Notes: generated from the letters alone by a model not told the origin. Positions 11,061 through 23,049 are shown, counted from the first letter of the stretch. The stretch: DNA of 64,000 nt from Lathyrus oleraceus (GCF_024323335.1 NC_066585.1:84370614-84434613); one strand, 5' to 3'. A program made the numbers and translations.

Positions 11061-12290
11061 TCATATTCCATCAAAACTTGTAACACCAATTCCATCCCTT
11101 AATCTGAGAAATTGATCAGTCTTGATAGCTTTCGTCAGAACATCTGCCAACTGTTTCTGAGTGCTGCAGTGTACAACTTCTAACACTCCCCTCTGAACTT
11201 GATGTCTCAGAAAATGATACTTGGTCTCAATGTGCTTGCTTCTCCCATGCAACACTGGGTTTCTAGAAAGATTGATTACAAACTTGTTGTCAATCATCAG
11301 CTTCAGAGGTTTGTTTACTTTAATCTTCAGATCCTGCAATAGATTCAGAATCCACACAGCTTGGCATGCAGTAACAACACCTGCAATGTATTCAGCTTCA
11401 CAAGTTGACAACGCCACAACAGGTTGCTTCTTGGAACACCAAGAAATGGGACCTCCCAGAAATTTGAATAAGTACCCAGACGTACTTCTTCTGTCAACTC
11501 TGTCTCCACACCAATCAGAATCTGAATAACTCAGAAGTTCTGACTCATCCTTTCTTCCAGAAGGAAATAATACTCCATACTTCAGAGTTCCCTTGATATA
11601 CCTCAAAATCCTGACAGCAGCTTGGTAATGGGACCATTTAGGTTTACTCATGAACCTACTAACCATCCCAACTGAATAACAAATATCAGGTTTGGTATTG
11701 CACAAATACCTCAGAGAACCAACCATCTGTTTGAAGGTTGTAGCGTCCACATCCTTTCCATCAGAGTCAGAATCCAGTTTCTGATTTGTATCAGAAGGTG
11801 TGACAACAATCTTACAATTCTTCAGAATAAATCTCTTCAGAAGTTCTAATTCATACTTGAGCTGATGCAAAATAATACCTTTCTCAGAGTATCTGAACTC
11901 CATCCCTAGAAAGTATGTCATTTTGCCTAGATCATTCATTTCGAATTCATTCATCACAACTTTCTTGAACTTGGCTATCTCCTGTTCAGAACTTCCAGTC
12001 AGCAGTATATCATCAACATATAAACATACCAGAGTCATATTTCCTTCAGAAGTATGCTGAACATAGACACCGTACTCCATCTCACATTTCTGAAAGCCTT
12101 GCTTCTTGAAAAATGAATCAATCTTCTGATTCCAAGCTATGGGTGCTTGTTTCAATCCATATAGAGCTTTGTATAATCTGTACACCATCCCTTCCTGATT
12201 CTTTTTCACAAATCCAGGAGGTTGTGACACGTAAACTTCTTCTTCTAATGGACCGTTCAGAAATGCAGATTTTACATCTAAATGCATCAG
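11061..12290 (-). pseudogene. Copia reverse transcriptase and RNase H region
   Basis: The open frame runs to TGA near 11061. RT motifs visible are DVKSAFLNG, GLKQAPIAWN and YVDDILLTG (catalytic YVDD); RNase H motifs are YSDSDWCGD, STSGYLF and CEAEYIAG, followed by HIETKYHFLR and LADVLTKA. Upstream of 12287 the frame is cut by an in-frame TGA (12288-12290), where relatives normally have Trp. The RT N-terminal part continues upstream of it to about 12510 in the same frame (ARLVARGFLQ, VFAPVARHETIK). The enzyme would normally copy element RNA into DNA in virus-like particles. The coding capacity is intact only downstream of the stop. Confidence 0.92.
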
Positions 12291-12505
12291 AGGTCAATTC
12301 CTGTTAGCAGCTATTGCAATCACCATTTTGATTGTTTCATGTCTTGCTACAGGTGCAAACACTTCAGAGTAATCCAGCCCAGGTTTCTGTAGAAATCCTC
12401 TGGCTACCAACCTTGCTTTATGTTTGCCAATTGAACCATCTGGTTTTAACTTCTGCTTGAAAACCCATCTGACGCTGATGGCTTTCTTGTCTTTTGGAAG
12501 TTCTG

Positions 12506-13882
12506 TCAGCTTCCAAGTCTTGTTTCTCTCTCTATAGCATCAAGTTCTTCTTTCATGGCCTTCAGCCAGAGCTTCTGCTTAAGAGCCTCTTCTGTACTTA
12601 TGGGTTCAGAGTCTACTAACATGGCACACTGAATAACTTCTCCTTCAGAGTCTACTTCAGTGTCTTGCAGCATGTCAAATTCTGCATATCTTCTGGGGAT
12701 GTTTCTGATTCTTTGTGGTCTCTGAACTTGTTCAGAGTCTTGAGCTTCAGAGTTTCTAGCTTCAGATGGTTGACTTCCTCCAGAGCTTTGACCATCTTCA
12801 GGGGCTGGCATATTTCCAGAGTCTGAATTGCCACCAGAATCTGGATTACCATCAGAGTCTGGGTCATCAGAGTCACCTTCATCTTCTGAGTCTTCTCCAG
12901 AGTCAGAATCACTATCAGAATCAACGTCAGAGTTTACTCCAACTTCAGAAATTCTTAACTCTGACCTTTCTTCAGAAGTTCTAACATCAGAACCAGATTG
13001 AGACTTATCCCAATTCCAAAATTCTGATTCCTTCACAATCACATCTCTGCTGAATTCAATTTTGTTGGTTTCTGGACAATAGAGCTTGTATGCACCTGTA
13101 CTGTGGTACCCTATCAGAATCATCACTTTGCTTCTATTATCCAGCTTCTGTCTTCTGGCTTCTGGAACATGTTTATAGCAAACAGAACCAAACACCTTCA
13201 GATGACTAACACTTTGCTTATCTCCAGCCCACTTCTGTATTGGAACTATTTCCTTCAACTTCTTCGTAGGACATCGGTTGAGTACATACATTGCAGTGGC
13301 AACAGCTTCTCCCCAGAGCTTCTGAGGAAGTTTCTTCTCCTTTAGCATGCTTCTCACCATATCAAGCAAAGTGCAGTTTCTTCTTTCGGCAAGACCATTG
13401 TGTTGAGGGGTATAAGGAGCAGTAACCTCATGCTCAATTCCATTCTCCTCACAGAACTTCTGGAACTCTTTGGAGTTATACTCACCTCCACCGTCAGTTC
13501 TAAGAATCTTCAACTTCTGACCACTCTGATTCTCAGCCTTCATTCTGAACTTCTTGAATTCATCAAACACCTCGTGTTTAAACTTAATAAGGGATACCCA
13601 TGTCATTCTTGTGAATTCATCAACAAATAACACAAAGTATTTATTCCCTCCAATCGATGCTACTGGAAATGGACCACACACATCAGAATGTACAACTCCC
13701 AAGGCATGTTTTGCTCTTGGAGCAGTTTCTGACGCAAATGGCAATCGTGGTTGTTTTCCTTCCATGCAAACTTTGCATGACTTTTCAAGCTTCTTAATTG
13801 CAGGAATTCCATGTACCAACTTCTTTGAATTCAGATGTTTTAAGCTTCTGAAATTCAAATGACCAAATCTTCTGTGCCACAT
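12506..13882 (-). pseudogene. Copia GAG-pre-integrase and integrase region
   Basis: The zinc-binding HHCC module (HRRFGH, CKVCMEG) precedes the integrase core: [18 protein letters not shown] and GLAERRN supply the D, D and E. The C-terminal part carries a long low-complexity Asp/Ser/Gly linker (about 12960-12770). The frame is the same as the gag-protease frame but separated from it by an in-frame TGA at 13916-13918. At the other end, near 12520-12530, an extra GA in a GAGAGA run shifts the frame and produces the TGA at 12506. Integrase would join element cDNA to host DNA. Confidence 0.92.
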
Positions 13883-13915
13883 CTCACTCTCCTTCCCAGC
13901 ACTTGTTGTACTAAG

Positions 13916-15220
13916 TCATTCTGAGTCTGCAGTTCTGACATTCACCTTGAATGTTCTATTCCTTCCCTGTTCTGACTCCATAATCAACTTCTGATTGCAG
14001 TCATACAGCTTTAGAAGATTATCCTTCATGGTAACTGAGAAATCTTTCTCAATTAATTGTCCCACACTCATCAGATTGCTTCTGATGCCAGGTACATACC
14101 ACATGTTCTGAATCAATGATGTTTTCCCATTGTTCAGAATCACTCTGACATTTCCCATACCTTCTGCATTAAGATATTTGTCATCATCACATATGATCTT
14201 TGTCCTCTTTTCAGAGTCAAAGTCAACCAGCCATTTCTTGTTTCCAGTAAGATGATTTGAACAGCCAGTGTCCATATACCACCAGTCTATCAGATCCATA
14301 TCATCAGATTCAGAGGCCATCAATAGCACAGATTCGTCATCAGAACTTCTGGCTATATTTGCTTCTTCTAATTTTCTCTCCTTGTTTGACCAACAGTCTC
14401 TAGCAAAGTGACCAAACTTCTTACAACAGTAACATTGGATCTTCTTCTTGTCATACTTCTCTTTTCCCTTCTGAGCATTCTTTTGTCTATCAGAGGTTGA
14501 GCTTTCTGACTTCTGACTACCATCAGATCTTCTCCTGGCTTCTGACTGCTTTTGATACCTCCTATCAGAAGTTGCTTTCAGAGCCTGCTGCTCTACTTCC
14601 CTTTCAGAAGTTCTCTCAGTCAAACACAACTCTTGCGCTTCTAGACTGCTCTGCAGCTCTTCAATTCTCATGGTGCTCAGATCTTTGGAATGTTCTATTG
14701 CTACCACAATGTAATCAAATTGAGAGGTAATGGATCTCAATACCTTCTCCATGATTGTTTCTTCAGAAAGAGTTTCTCCACACGCTTTCATCTCATTAAT
14801 GATCATAATCACTCTGGAGATGTATTCAGAAACTTTCTCATTATTCTTCATGTTGAGATTCTCATATTGCTTTCTCAAGGACTGAAGCTTCACCTTCTTC
14901 ACTGATGCGTCACGACCATAACATCTAACCAGTGTGTCCCACGCAGCCTTTGCTGTCGTTGAATCTGCAATCTTCTCAAACACATTTACATCAACACATT
15001 GATGAATGAAGAACAATGCTTTCTGATCCTTCTTCCTTACTTCCTTCTGCGTGTTTTTCTGTTCATCTGTCACATCTGCTGCTACCGGAACATAACCATC
15101 AGTGACAAGATCTAGAACATCTTGAGCACCAAATAGTACACGCATTTGGATCATCCAACGATTCCAGTTTTTACCGTCAAATACTGGAAGTTTGGTGTTC
15201 ATGTTGCCGTTTCCGTTCAT
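13916..15220 (-). pseudogene. Copia gag and aspartic protease region
   Basis: The chosen start is the ATG at 15220 (MNGNGNMNTKLPVFDGKNW), the typical Copia gag N-terminus; an upstream ATG at 15340 lies in the leader. The UBN2-like gag core (KAAWDTLVRCYG, LQSLRKQYENL) is followed by a CCHC zinc knuckle (CYCCKKFGHFARDC) and the protease motif WYMDTGCSNHLTG. The frame then meets TGA at 13916-13918, after which integrase sequence continues in the same frame. Gag would form the particle, and the protease would cleave the polyprotein. The single stop looks like a point mutation. Confidence 0.92.
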
Positions 15221-15409
15221 CTTTCTACCTTGCACAGTACACTCAGATTTCTCACAGTGTTTCCCAACCCACAGAATTAAAATTCTGATCAGATTTTGTT
15301 CAAGATTTAACACGAATCTAAGAATCAAAATCAAACACACAAGACTTCACATTCACTCGTGTTTCCTGTGTTTCCCTAATGAATCTGAACCGGAGCTCTA
15401 AATACCAAT

Positions 15410-15616
15410 TGTTGGTGCAAAGGTAGAATGAATGATGAACAAAAATATTCTATTAAGAGAATGACGGCTACAAAAACATGATAAAAGTTACAATGATTGT
15501 CACCCTATTTATAAGCTAAAACTAGGGTTACTAGAATAGGATAAAATACTAAAATACCCTCTAACAAACTTAGGGGCTAAGAAAATAGTACAACTAAATA
15601 TGAATTACTTCTAATA
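15410..15616 (-). repeat. 5' LTR of Copia element
   Basis: The 207-bp copy of 10842-11048, with about five substitutions and no indel. It abuts TSD GAGGC at 15617. Its minus-strand TATAAATAGG would drive transcription of the element. Confidence 0.93.
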
Positions 15617-15621
15617 GAGGC

Positions 15622-16144
15622 CAATACCATGTCATAACAATTGAAGATGGTCAGTTATTCTAGATTGGATCAAGGGAGGAGTAGTTTGAATTACAAATAT
15701 GAGTTTATTTGTAAAATATATGAAGCTTTAACTCTTAATACATTGATAGGCTGTGATGGATGACTTTTAATTTGGATTACTCTAACATCTTAATAGCAAA
15801 TACTGTTAGAAAACTTAACTTACTATGAATGTTTAACTATTTTAAAATTTGGTTTGAAATTTGAATGACTTATTAGGTTGGAAGTAGAAAAGTGTTAAAT
15901 TGGGCCGACCCAAAGCTTTTGTTTAATATTGCTTTATTTAAAAAAATCATAATGTAGGTTAATCTTTTTTGACAATTAAATATCAGTTAACCGAATAAAC
16001 CGATCTATTTTAACCGATAAACCGAATCAGATCAAACCGATTAAAAATACAGTCGGAATTGGGCCTAACAAATGAATCCATGGTTCTGATCAGCTTGTCA
16101 TATTGAGCCTGAATCCAACCCAATCCGACCGGTGTCCAGCCCTA
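15622..16144 (+). other. hAT 3' subterminal region
   Basis: Non-coding. From about 15980 it contains repeated CCGA/AACCGA motifs (TTAACCGAATAAACCGATC, TTTTAACCGATAAACCGAA), then CCAACCCAATCCGACCGGTG at the probable terminus. Clusters of short motifs just inside the end are typical of hAT elements. Confidence 0.45.
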
Positions 16145-17247
16145 GTCTCAACTTAGCTTGTCATTACAAGAAAAAAACTGCTTACATATATTTTTCTCTT
16201 ACTTTTCCAGTTGAACCTTTTAATTCAACATATCAAGTTATTATTTGTCAAATCAATCAGGTTGATTTCCATAAGAAAGTTCATTCCTAATGTTGCCTTT
16301 TGCTTTTTCCCTAATGTTGCTTTTCAAATTGGAACTTCTCATATTTCCGTCTTTCTCGTCCCTGCAAATACTCCACGTACCACATCTCTCTCTTCGTCAA
16401 ACCCTAAAATTTGTTTTCCTCCAACTATAAAAAAAAGATCTTTCAAACCCATTGCATTTCTCTTATATCTCTATATTTGTATCTTCTGGTTTTCGAGTTT
16501 GCGTCTTGACCATCAGATTTTTTCTCTTTCTCAGTTTTCTCCATCTTTTGTTTATTTATTTATTTATACTATCAACTCAAATCATTCATTATGATTAGAC
16601 TGTTTAAGATGATAAAGGACATCAAAAATAATAAAGAATTGTGGAAGATTGCGGTTAGAATCCACCACAAATGAACCATTTTATCTAACACAAAGAAACA
16701 CTTCAATATGATTGTCATTGACAATGAAAAAAAGTAAGTAACTAATTTTTCAATGTTCTTACTTCCCTACTTTCATTCAAAAAAATTATTTATTTACGAT
16801 GAAGTAGTAATAAAGTGATATTTTTTAATTTTTTAAAGTTTTTTTTTGTTAATAACAATGAAATATCCTAGTTTGTTTTCTTTAGCTTGAATATATTATT
16901 TTAAAAGCTAGAGGTTCTCCATATATAATAAACATTTTTTATTGGATTAGTATAAATATTTAAACGACAATTTACATTTAAATATTTATATATATTTGGA
17001 TAAGACCTCTCTAATGCTAGTTTCTCCATAGAAATATTTTAAAATAATATGAAACAAATACATAAAAATAAAACTACATCTTTTTTAAGATTCATTCTAG
17101 TTTTTTTATAGTCATCAAACATAAAAATAAAACTACATCTTTTTTAAGTCTCATTCAATTTTTTTAAAGTCATCAAACATAAAAATAAAATTATTGTTGT
17201 TGTCGCCCCATGTTTCTTGGCAATTGGTCTCTGATAGTGTTTCTTAT
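16145..17247. other. AT-rich spacer, no gene recognised
   Basis: Contains an open stretch at 16211-16594 with no recognisable domain and composition like a leader sequence. A direct duplication occurs near 17061-17120 and 17121-17185 (CATAAAAATAAAACTACATC then TTTTTTAAG). This probably includes the 3' flank of the Harbinger element; I could not find its terminal repeats. Confidence 0.4.
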
Positions 17248-18446
17248 TTATTCAATATATCTAACATCAACTTGAGTTGGAGTTTGCCATTCACGATGAG
17301 TAGGAACACCATTTCCATCTCCTTCATGGAAATTTTGCTCATTGTCTTGTAAACCATTGATGTTCTCTAAACTTTCAAAAATACCCAAGTCACTTGAGTT
17401 TGTTCTTCTTAAAAAGTTATGAAATGCAAAACAAGCCCAAATAATAGCCATTTGATTTTGAAGCTTGAAATTAGGCATTTCTTGTAATACTTTCCATCTT
17501 GCTTTTACCACACCATAAGTTCTTTCAATCACACATCTCAAACTAGAATGATAATAATTAAAAAATTCATTTCTTGATCTGAATCCTGGAGCAAGTCTAA
17601 AATGTGCAAGATGGTACCTTGCATTCTTGTATGGTGCCAAGAAACCTTTAAGTGACGGGTATCCTGAATCTACAAGATAGTATTTGCCTGTATATATAAA
17701 CAAAATATATCAGATAAGAATATAAAAATATTAATTATACTAATAAAATATTTGAAATATTTGAAGTACCAAAAACTAACCTTTTGTGGGATAAGGAAAT
17801 CACAAATTGGGTTTACGAAGAGTATCCATAAGAATTTTTGCATCATGAACAGATCATTCAGATCCACACAATGCAAAAGTAAAACACATATTGAAGTCAC
17901 ACACAACAATCACATTAGTACTTGTATGTCTTTTCCTATTGAAAAACAGTTTTTGTTTCTCTGTTCGGACATGTATTTTAATATGTGTGTCATCTACTGT
18001 CCCTATAGAGTCTTTGAAGTAAGGCCAATATCAATTATCATCTCTGATATATTGAGAAGAGTCAACAAGATCAATAGGTTTTATGACTTTTTTTCCCCAA
18101 CTTGCATACAACTTCTAAAACTTTGTTGAAATATTTATGAATGACCTCACTAGAATGTTGAAACCGCTCTTGAGCATTTCTATATGAGGAAGGCTGCCCT
18201 ATCATATATAAGAACATCCCAACATTTTCCTCAACTCCAATGTGTTTAACAGCTGTCAATCCACAATTATTAGTTAACTCGCATACCAAATTCCGAAAGA
18301 CTTGTTTCCTCATTTGAAGTTACTCAAAAAACCTGTTATCAACTCTGTATACCATAGTTGGCCGGACAAAATTGACGTAGTTTTATTTTCTTTGACAATA
18401 TATTTTAAAATATGGTTCGTAACCATAAAAGCAGCCATCACCATTG

Positions 18447-19514
18447 TGATCCGCTGTCGCGCGCGGATCAAAAATGAGTAGTTTTGACAAAATGTAAGTA
18501 GCGACAAATTGACTCGGATTATCGTTCTCACAAGGATTCTTGAATGGATTAACCAATGATAGTAACGATTAATGGGGTTTTGGTTGGTTTAGGATTCAAT
18601 TAAAAAAAATAGATTAAAATAAGTGATTATTGAAATAAGTTGTGGCAACAATTTACTGATTCGGTCTTTACCTATCATCGACTATCGTAATTCCAACCGC
18701 AGATTAACTATTCCTATTCGATTATAATATCAACTGACAATCACAATTGATAATATAAGTTGTATGTTCCTATTATCCGAATTAAGCAAACGAGATTAAG
18801 TTTCATGAATTAAGCAAACATGAATTAAACGGACTCGATAACGAATTAAGCAAACAAAATCGTGACTATAGTTAGGATCACACAATCAATCGGATTAAAT
18901 CAATATAGCATATGTAAATCGGATTAAGCAAACAAAATATATATATTAATATTGAAAGGAATAAAATACCTGAATAAGAATTACTAAAATCTCAAGGTAT
19001 TAGAACCCGAATACAACAAATTGTTTGGATCGATTAGTTCTTCATGAGAATTCTTCCAAAGCTTTCAAGTATTTCGTGAATCGTGATAATCTTAATGTTA
19101 TGCGGCTGCTAGGTATATGGAAAACAAGGAATTTAGTTTACAACCCAACTGGATCGAAAACATAACCCAAGCCCAAAACTAATGACCCAAAACTTAAATA
19201 AAACTAATGCTGCAACTTCAACGAATTTTCTGGCCCTGTTACAGGCCGAATCAGCTTCTGACTTATTCGTGAAAGTTATAGATCTTTTTATTATCTTTCC
19301 ATCGACTAGTAGCATGTCTCAATCCGATACTCCTAACTCAAGATATGATTTTTCTCGCGAAAGCTGCTAATGCCGAAAATAAACTGCGAAAAATAAATAA
19401 ATGTAAAAATAAGATAAATTATAAAAACACGTTAAAAGGGAAAAATAACCAAACTAAAACATGGAAATGCATAAGTATAAATATAGAAGAATGTGCATCA
19501 AAATGCACTGATCA
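18447..19514 (-). repeat. 3' LTR of Athila-like element
   Basis: 1068 bp, paired with 21982-23049. It carries many copies of GAATTAAGCAAAC and ATTAAGCAAAC between about 18780 and 18930, an unusual internal micro-repeat shared by both LTRs. Confidence 0.93.
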
Positions 19515-20504
19515 AATTCCCCCACACTTGAACTTTTGCACTCCGAGCAAAATTTGAAATAAAACAAACAAAACACAAACACATCATTAGTTACTCATCC
19601 TAAGCTACAAGTCTTCTTCGGTTAAGTTTGCATCGATAGGGACTAATCTTGCACACTAAGGATATCGTAGGAACATTAATCCACAATTGTGCAGTCATAA
19701 ACCTCCTGAATACACAAATCAACTCGAATCATGTTATTATGTTAAAGCCTAACTTACTCATCCTTCTTTTTGCTCTTTTTCATTCAGGCGCAATCACATT
19801 AAGCCCGTCATCTCCACACATCCATACCAAGGCGACCGGTTAGTGGCTCTTATCCTTTTTACACGGGATTCTAGTACCTACGTGGCATAACCCTTTGCTT
19901 ATTCAGTTGTAGTTGCGGGGGATCGGACCGTAATCCGCCCTACCAAGTTCAGCACCAGAAATCGCTGAACCAACTACGAAAGAGTCTTATTTTCAAAAAA
20001 AAAATTGAAGGTTCTACATCCGTTGGATTAAGTGACCGGGTGAGGATCATCAAACTTAGAAGGTGCATTCCTTTATTTTTTTCTCTTTTTTTTTGGAACA
20101 CTCACTTATATTCATCGGCTTCCCTGCGTAGATTGTGTGTGAGATGATGCTGACTGCTGAAATAAACTACTCAAGAGTTGTCAGAGGATGAGAATGTAAG
20201 GCTAAAACAGAATAAAAATTCAACTCAATTTCCATATGCAGGAGACTTACGGTGTTAAAACAATACCGATCTTGTGAACTTTTCCCAAGTCTCTACAAAC
20301 CAACCTCAAATTATTCTATAGCCTAAAACTTTCAACAAAAATGCATTTTTTTTAGAAAGAAAACAAAAACAAAACAAAACAAAGAACAAAAACAAAGAAA
20401 ATAAAGTATTCCCTCCCCCACACTTAAAATATGCATTGTCCTCAATGAAAGAAACAAACATAAAATAAGAGAGAGAAGAGAAAGGAAAGAACACACCCAA
20501 GTAG
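19515..20504 (-). other. Non-coding 3' part of Athila-like internal region
   Basis: No coding motif. It includes the purine tract next to the 3' LTR, an A-rich run near 20340-20400, and sequence resembling the long untranslated stretch found before the 3' LTR of Athila elements. Confidence 0.5.
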
Positions 20505-21578
20505 TCAAGGAGGATAGGTGATCACATAAGCAGTCTTTCCCAAAGAGATATATTCTACATTTTCTTCTTCCAAAGTGGGACTGTCATGGAATAGCTTTGG
20601 GTAATGTCCATTGAACTTGAAATTTTTATTAGTATCTTCGCCTTTTATTCCAGGATCAAAGAATCTTCTAAAAGTAAAAATGTCAAATGGACACGTGAAG
20701 GTGATCTGATCTGGAATGTCAGCCAATGTCCAACCAAATGCCTTTTTATGCTTCCTTAAAACCTGCAAAAGCTTATTTTCTTGATCGAAATCAAGGTTAG
20801 AAGAAATTATAGCCGGTAGTTTTTCATTCATCTCTAATTAAGCATATTTCATATTTTCAGGAAGTTGCTTCAGCTCGAGGGAAGGTGGCTGCTCAATAGA
20901 AGGGGTGTTTGGGACAGCCGGGATGTCAAGAGCTTTATCTACATGAACAACTTTATTTGCAACCTCATCTGCAGTAAGAATATCAACTTGCAAGGCAACC
21001 TCAATTTCAGCACAAACAGAGCAAATTTTAGTTTCAGTATAAATATTACAAGAATAAACATCATCAAAACCAGACAATGATGGAAAATCAGATGCAAACA
21101 AATCACTACAAGTATCATCAACAATTTCAGAAATCAAATCTATTTGAAAAACAGAATGTTCTTCCAAGGGTTGTTGGTTTGATCCTTGAGCTTACTGCAT
21201 GGCATTCACCAAAGTGGCAAGTTGCTCAATCTATGTTTGCAAAGTCTTTAAAGTAGAATCTACTTGTTGTTGAAACTGGAGATTATTTGCAGCCATTTGT
21301 TTGACAATATCTTCTAGTGAAGGTCCAGAAGGTGCAGAGCACACAACCTCAACTTCCTTCAGATGCTCATGCTGATCCTCACCTGCAAGACCACTAAACC
21401 TTGGAAACAAGTGTATTAAACCAGATTTCAATTCAAAAGGAATCGAAACATCAGAATATTCAATACAAAAGTCATTATAATTAACATCAGGAGCAGCAAA
21501 CTGCCTTAATATTCTTTGATCATCCATATAATAAAAAAACACAGAAATACCAACTATGTCCGAAATAGACAAAAACAA
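20505..21578 (-). pseudogene. Athila-like gag-pol remnant
   Basis: Upstream part (21578-21231): ILRQFAAPDVNYNDF, ELKSGLIHLFPRFSGLAGED and SLEDIVKQMAANNLQFQQQ, a shortened gag. Middle (21167-20838) is a linker ending PPSLELKQLPENMKYA, as found before RT in Athila. Then EKLPAIISSNL and HKKAFGWTLADI begin RT, but the sequence jumps almost at once to a C-terminal pol-like stretch (FKFNGHYPKLF), so most of RT, RNase H and integrase is gone. In-frame stops lie at 21231-21233, near 21194 and at 20838-20840. Confidence 0.8.
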
Positions 21579-21981
21579 ATAAAAAGAAGAAAAATGATTA
21601 AAATAAATTCAAAAAAATACAAAAGCATCAAACTTAATCTAATGACGTGAAATAAAAAATTTGAGATTTTTTTTGGATTTTTGCGACACTATAAAAACAG
21701 TAAAAAATTAATTAAAAATAGAAAAACAAGGAATTTGGCAAATTTGACATTAGAGTCAGTATTGATCACACGATTTTTCTGCTTTCAGTAGGCAAAAAAC
21801 TTATACACTCAAACACAAATTTTCCAAAAACCGGTTTTTTCTGACTCTAGACGCAATTCCGAACGCGAAACTGTAGAAAAATTCGAAAAAATAACAGGAA
21901 ATTGCAGAACAACAAAACACACAATACTGAAAACTAAACTATTGGCTAATTCGACAAGAATCCTCGACAACGGCGCCAATT

Positions 21982-23049
21982 TGATCAGCTGTCGCGCGCG
22001 GATCAAAAACGAGTAGTTTTGACAAAACGTAAGTAGCGATAAATTGACTCGGATTATCGTTCTCACAAGGATTCTTGAATGAATTAACCAATGATAGTAA
22101 CGATTAATGAGGTTTTGGTTGGTTTAGGATTCAATTAAAAAAAATAGATTAAAATAAGTGATTATTGAAATAAGTTGTGGCAACAATTTACTAATTCGGT
22201 CTTTGCTTATCATCGACTATCGTAATTCCAACCGCAGATTAACTATTCCTATTCGATTATAATATCAACTGACAAGCGCAATTGATAATATAAGTTGTAT
22301 GTTCCTATTATCCGAATTAAGCAAACGGGATTAAGTTTCATGAATTAAGCAAACATGAATTAAACGGACTCGATAACGAATTAAGCAAACGAAATCGTGA
22401 CTATAGTTAGGATCACACAATCAATCAGATTAAATCAATATAGCATATGTAAATCGGATTAAGCAAATAAAATACATATATTAATATTGAAAGGAATAAA
22501 AAACCTGAATAAGAATTACTAAAATCTCAAGGTATCGGAACCCGAATACAGCAAATTGTTTGGATCGATTAATTCTTCATGAGAATTCTTCCAAAGCTTT
22601 CAAGTATTTTGTGAATCGTGATAATCCTAATGTTATGCGGCTGCTAGGTATATGGAAAACAAGGAATCTGGTTTACAACCCAACTGGATCGAAAACATAA
22701 CCCAAGCCCAAAACTAATGACCCAAAACTTAAATAAAACTAATGTTGTAACTTCAACGAATTTTCTGGCCATGTTACAGGCCAAATCAGCTTTTGACTTC
22801 TTCGTGAAAGTTGTAGATCTTTTTATTAGCTTTCCATCAACTGGTAGCACGTCTCAATTCGATACTCCTAGCTCAAGATATGATTTTTCTCGCAAAAGCT
22901 GCTAATGCTGAAAATAAACTGCGAAAAACAAATAAGTGTAAAAATAAGATAAATTATAAAAACACGTTAAAAGGGAAAAATAACCAAACTAAAATATGGA
23001 AATTCATAAGTATAAATATAGAAGAATGTGCATCAAAATGCACTGATCA
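21982..23049 (-). repeat. 5' LTR of Athila-like element
   Basis: 1068-bp copy of 18447-19514, directly followed on the minus strand by the primer-binding site. Its outer edge meets TSD CATTG at 23050. Confidence 0.93.

Larger units (their letters stand above)
10842..15616 (-). mobile_element. Ty1/Copia LTR retrotransposon, full length but inactivated
   Basis: Length 4775 bp, flanked by a 5-bp TSD GAGGC (10837-10841 and 15617-15621). Two 207-bp LTRs differ at about 5 sites (hand count, ~2.4%), implying a fairly recent insertion. On the minus strand the 5' LTR is 15410-15616. It is followed by a primer-binding site resembling initiator tRNA-Met (TGGTATTTAGAGC, 15395-15407), gag-protease, integrase, RT-RNase H, and a purine tract (ATTAAGGGATGG, 11049-11060) before the 3' LTR. 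Domain order integrase before RT marks Copia. The LTR termini are TATTAG...CAACA rather than TG...CA. Confidence 0.95.
1..16144 (+). mobile_element. hAT transposon, 5' end outside window, interrupted by CACTA and Copia
   Basis: The hAT transposase pseudogene (407-476 and 6957-9164) defines this unit. Its likely right end is at about 16144, where the sequence reads GGTGTCCAGCCCTAG; the reverse complement CTAGGGCTGGACACC is the usual style of a plant hAT terminal inverted repeat. No matching left terminus is visible, so it must lie upstream of position 1, and the 8-bp target duplication cannot be checked. Two later insertions with clear TSDs split it: a CACTA element in the large intron and a Copia retrotransposon after the stop codon. 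The right boundary is inferred from terminus similarity only. Confidence 0.55.
18447..23049 (-). mobile_element. Athila-like Ty3/gypsy retrotransposon, internally deleted
   Basis: TSD CATTG at 18442-18446 and 23050-23054. Two LTRs of exactly 1068 bp (18447-19514 and 21982-23049), TGATC...TGATCA. By hand they differ at about 44 positions, ~4%, mostly transitions. On the minus strand the primer-binding site TGGCGCCGTTGTCGAGGA (21961-21978) follows the 5' LTR, and a polypurine tract (GTGTGGGGGAATT, 19515-19527) precedes the 3' LTR. The internal part is only 2467 bp and holds remnants of gag and a piece of pol, so the element is non-autonomous. Confidence 0.95.

Noticed and set aside
16211..16594. 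127-codon open frame on the plus strand
   Set aside because: Low-complexity Phe/Ser/Ile composition like an untranslated pyrimidine-rich leader; no domain.
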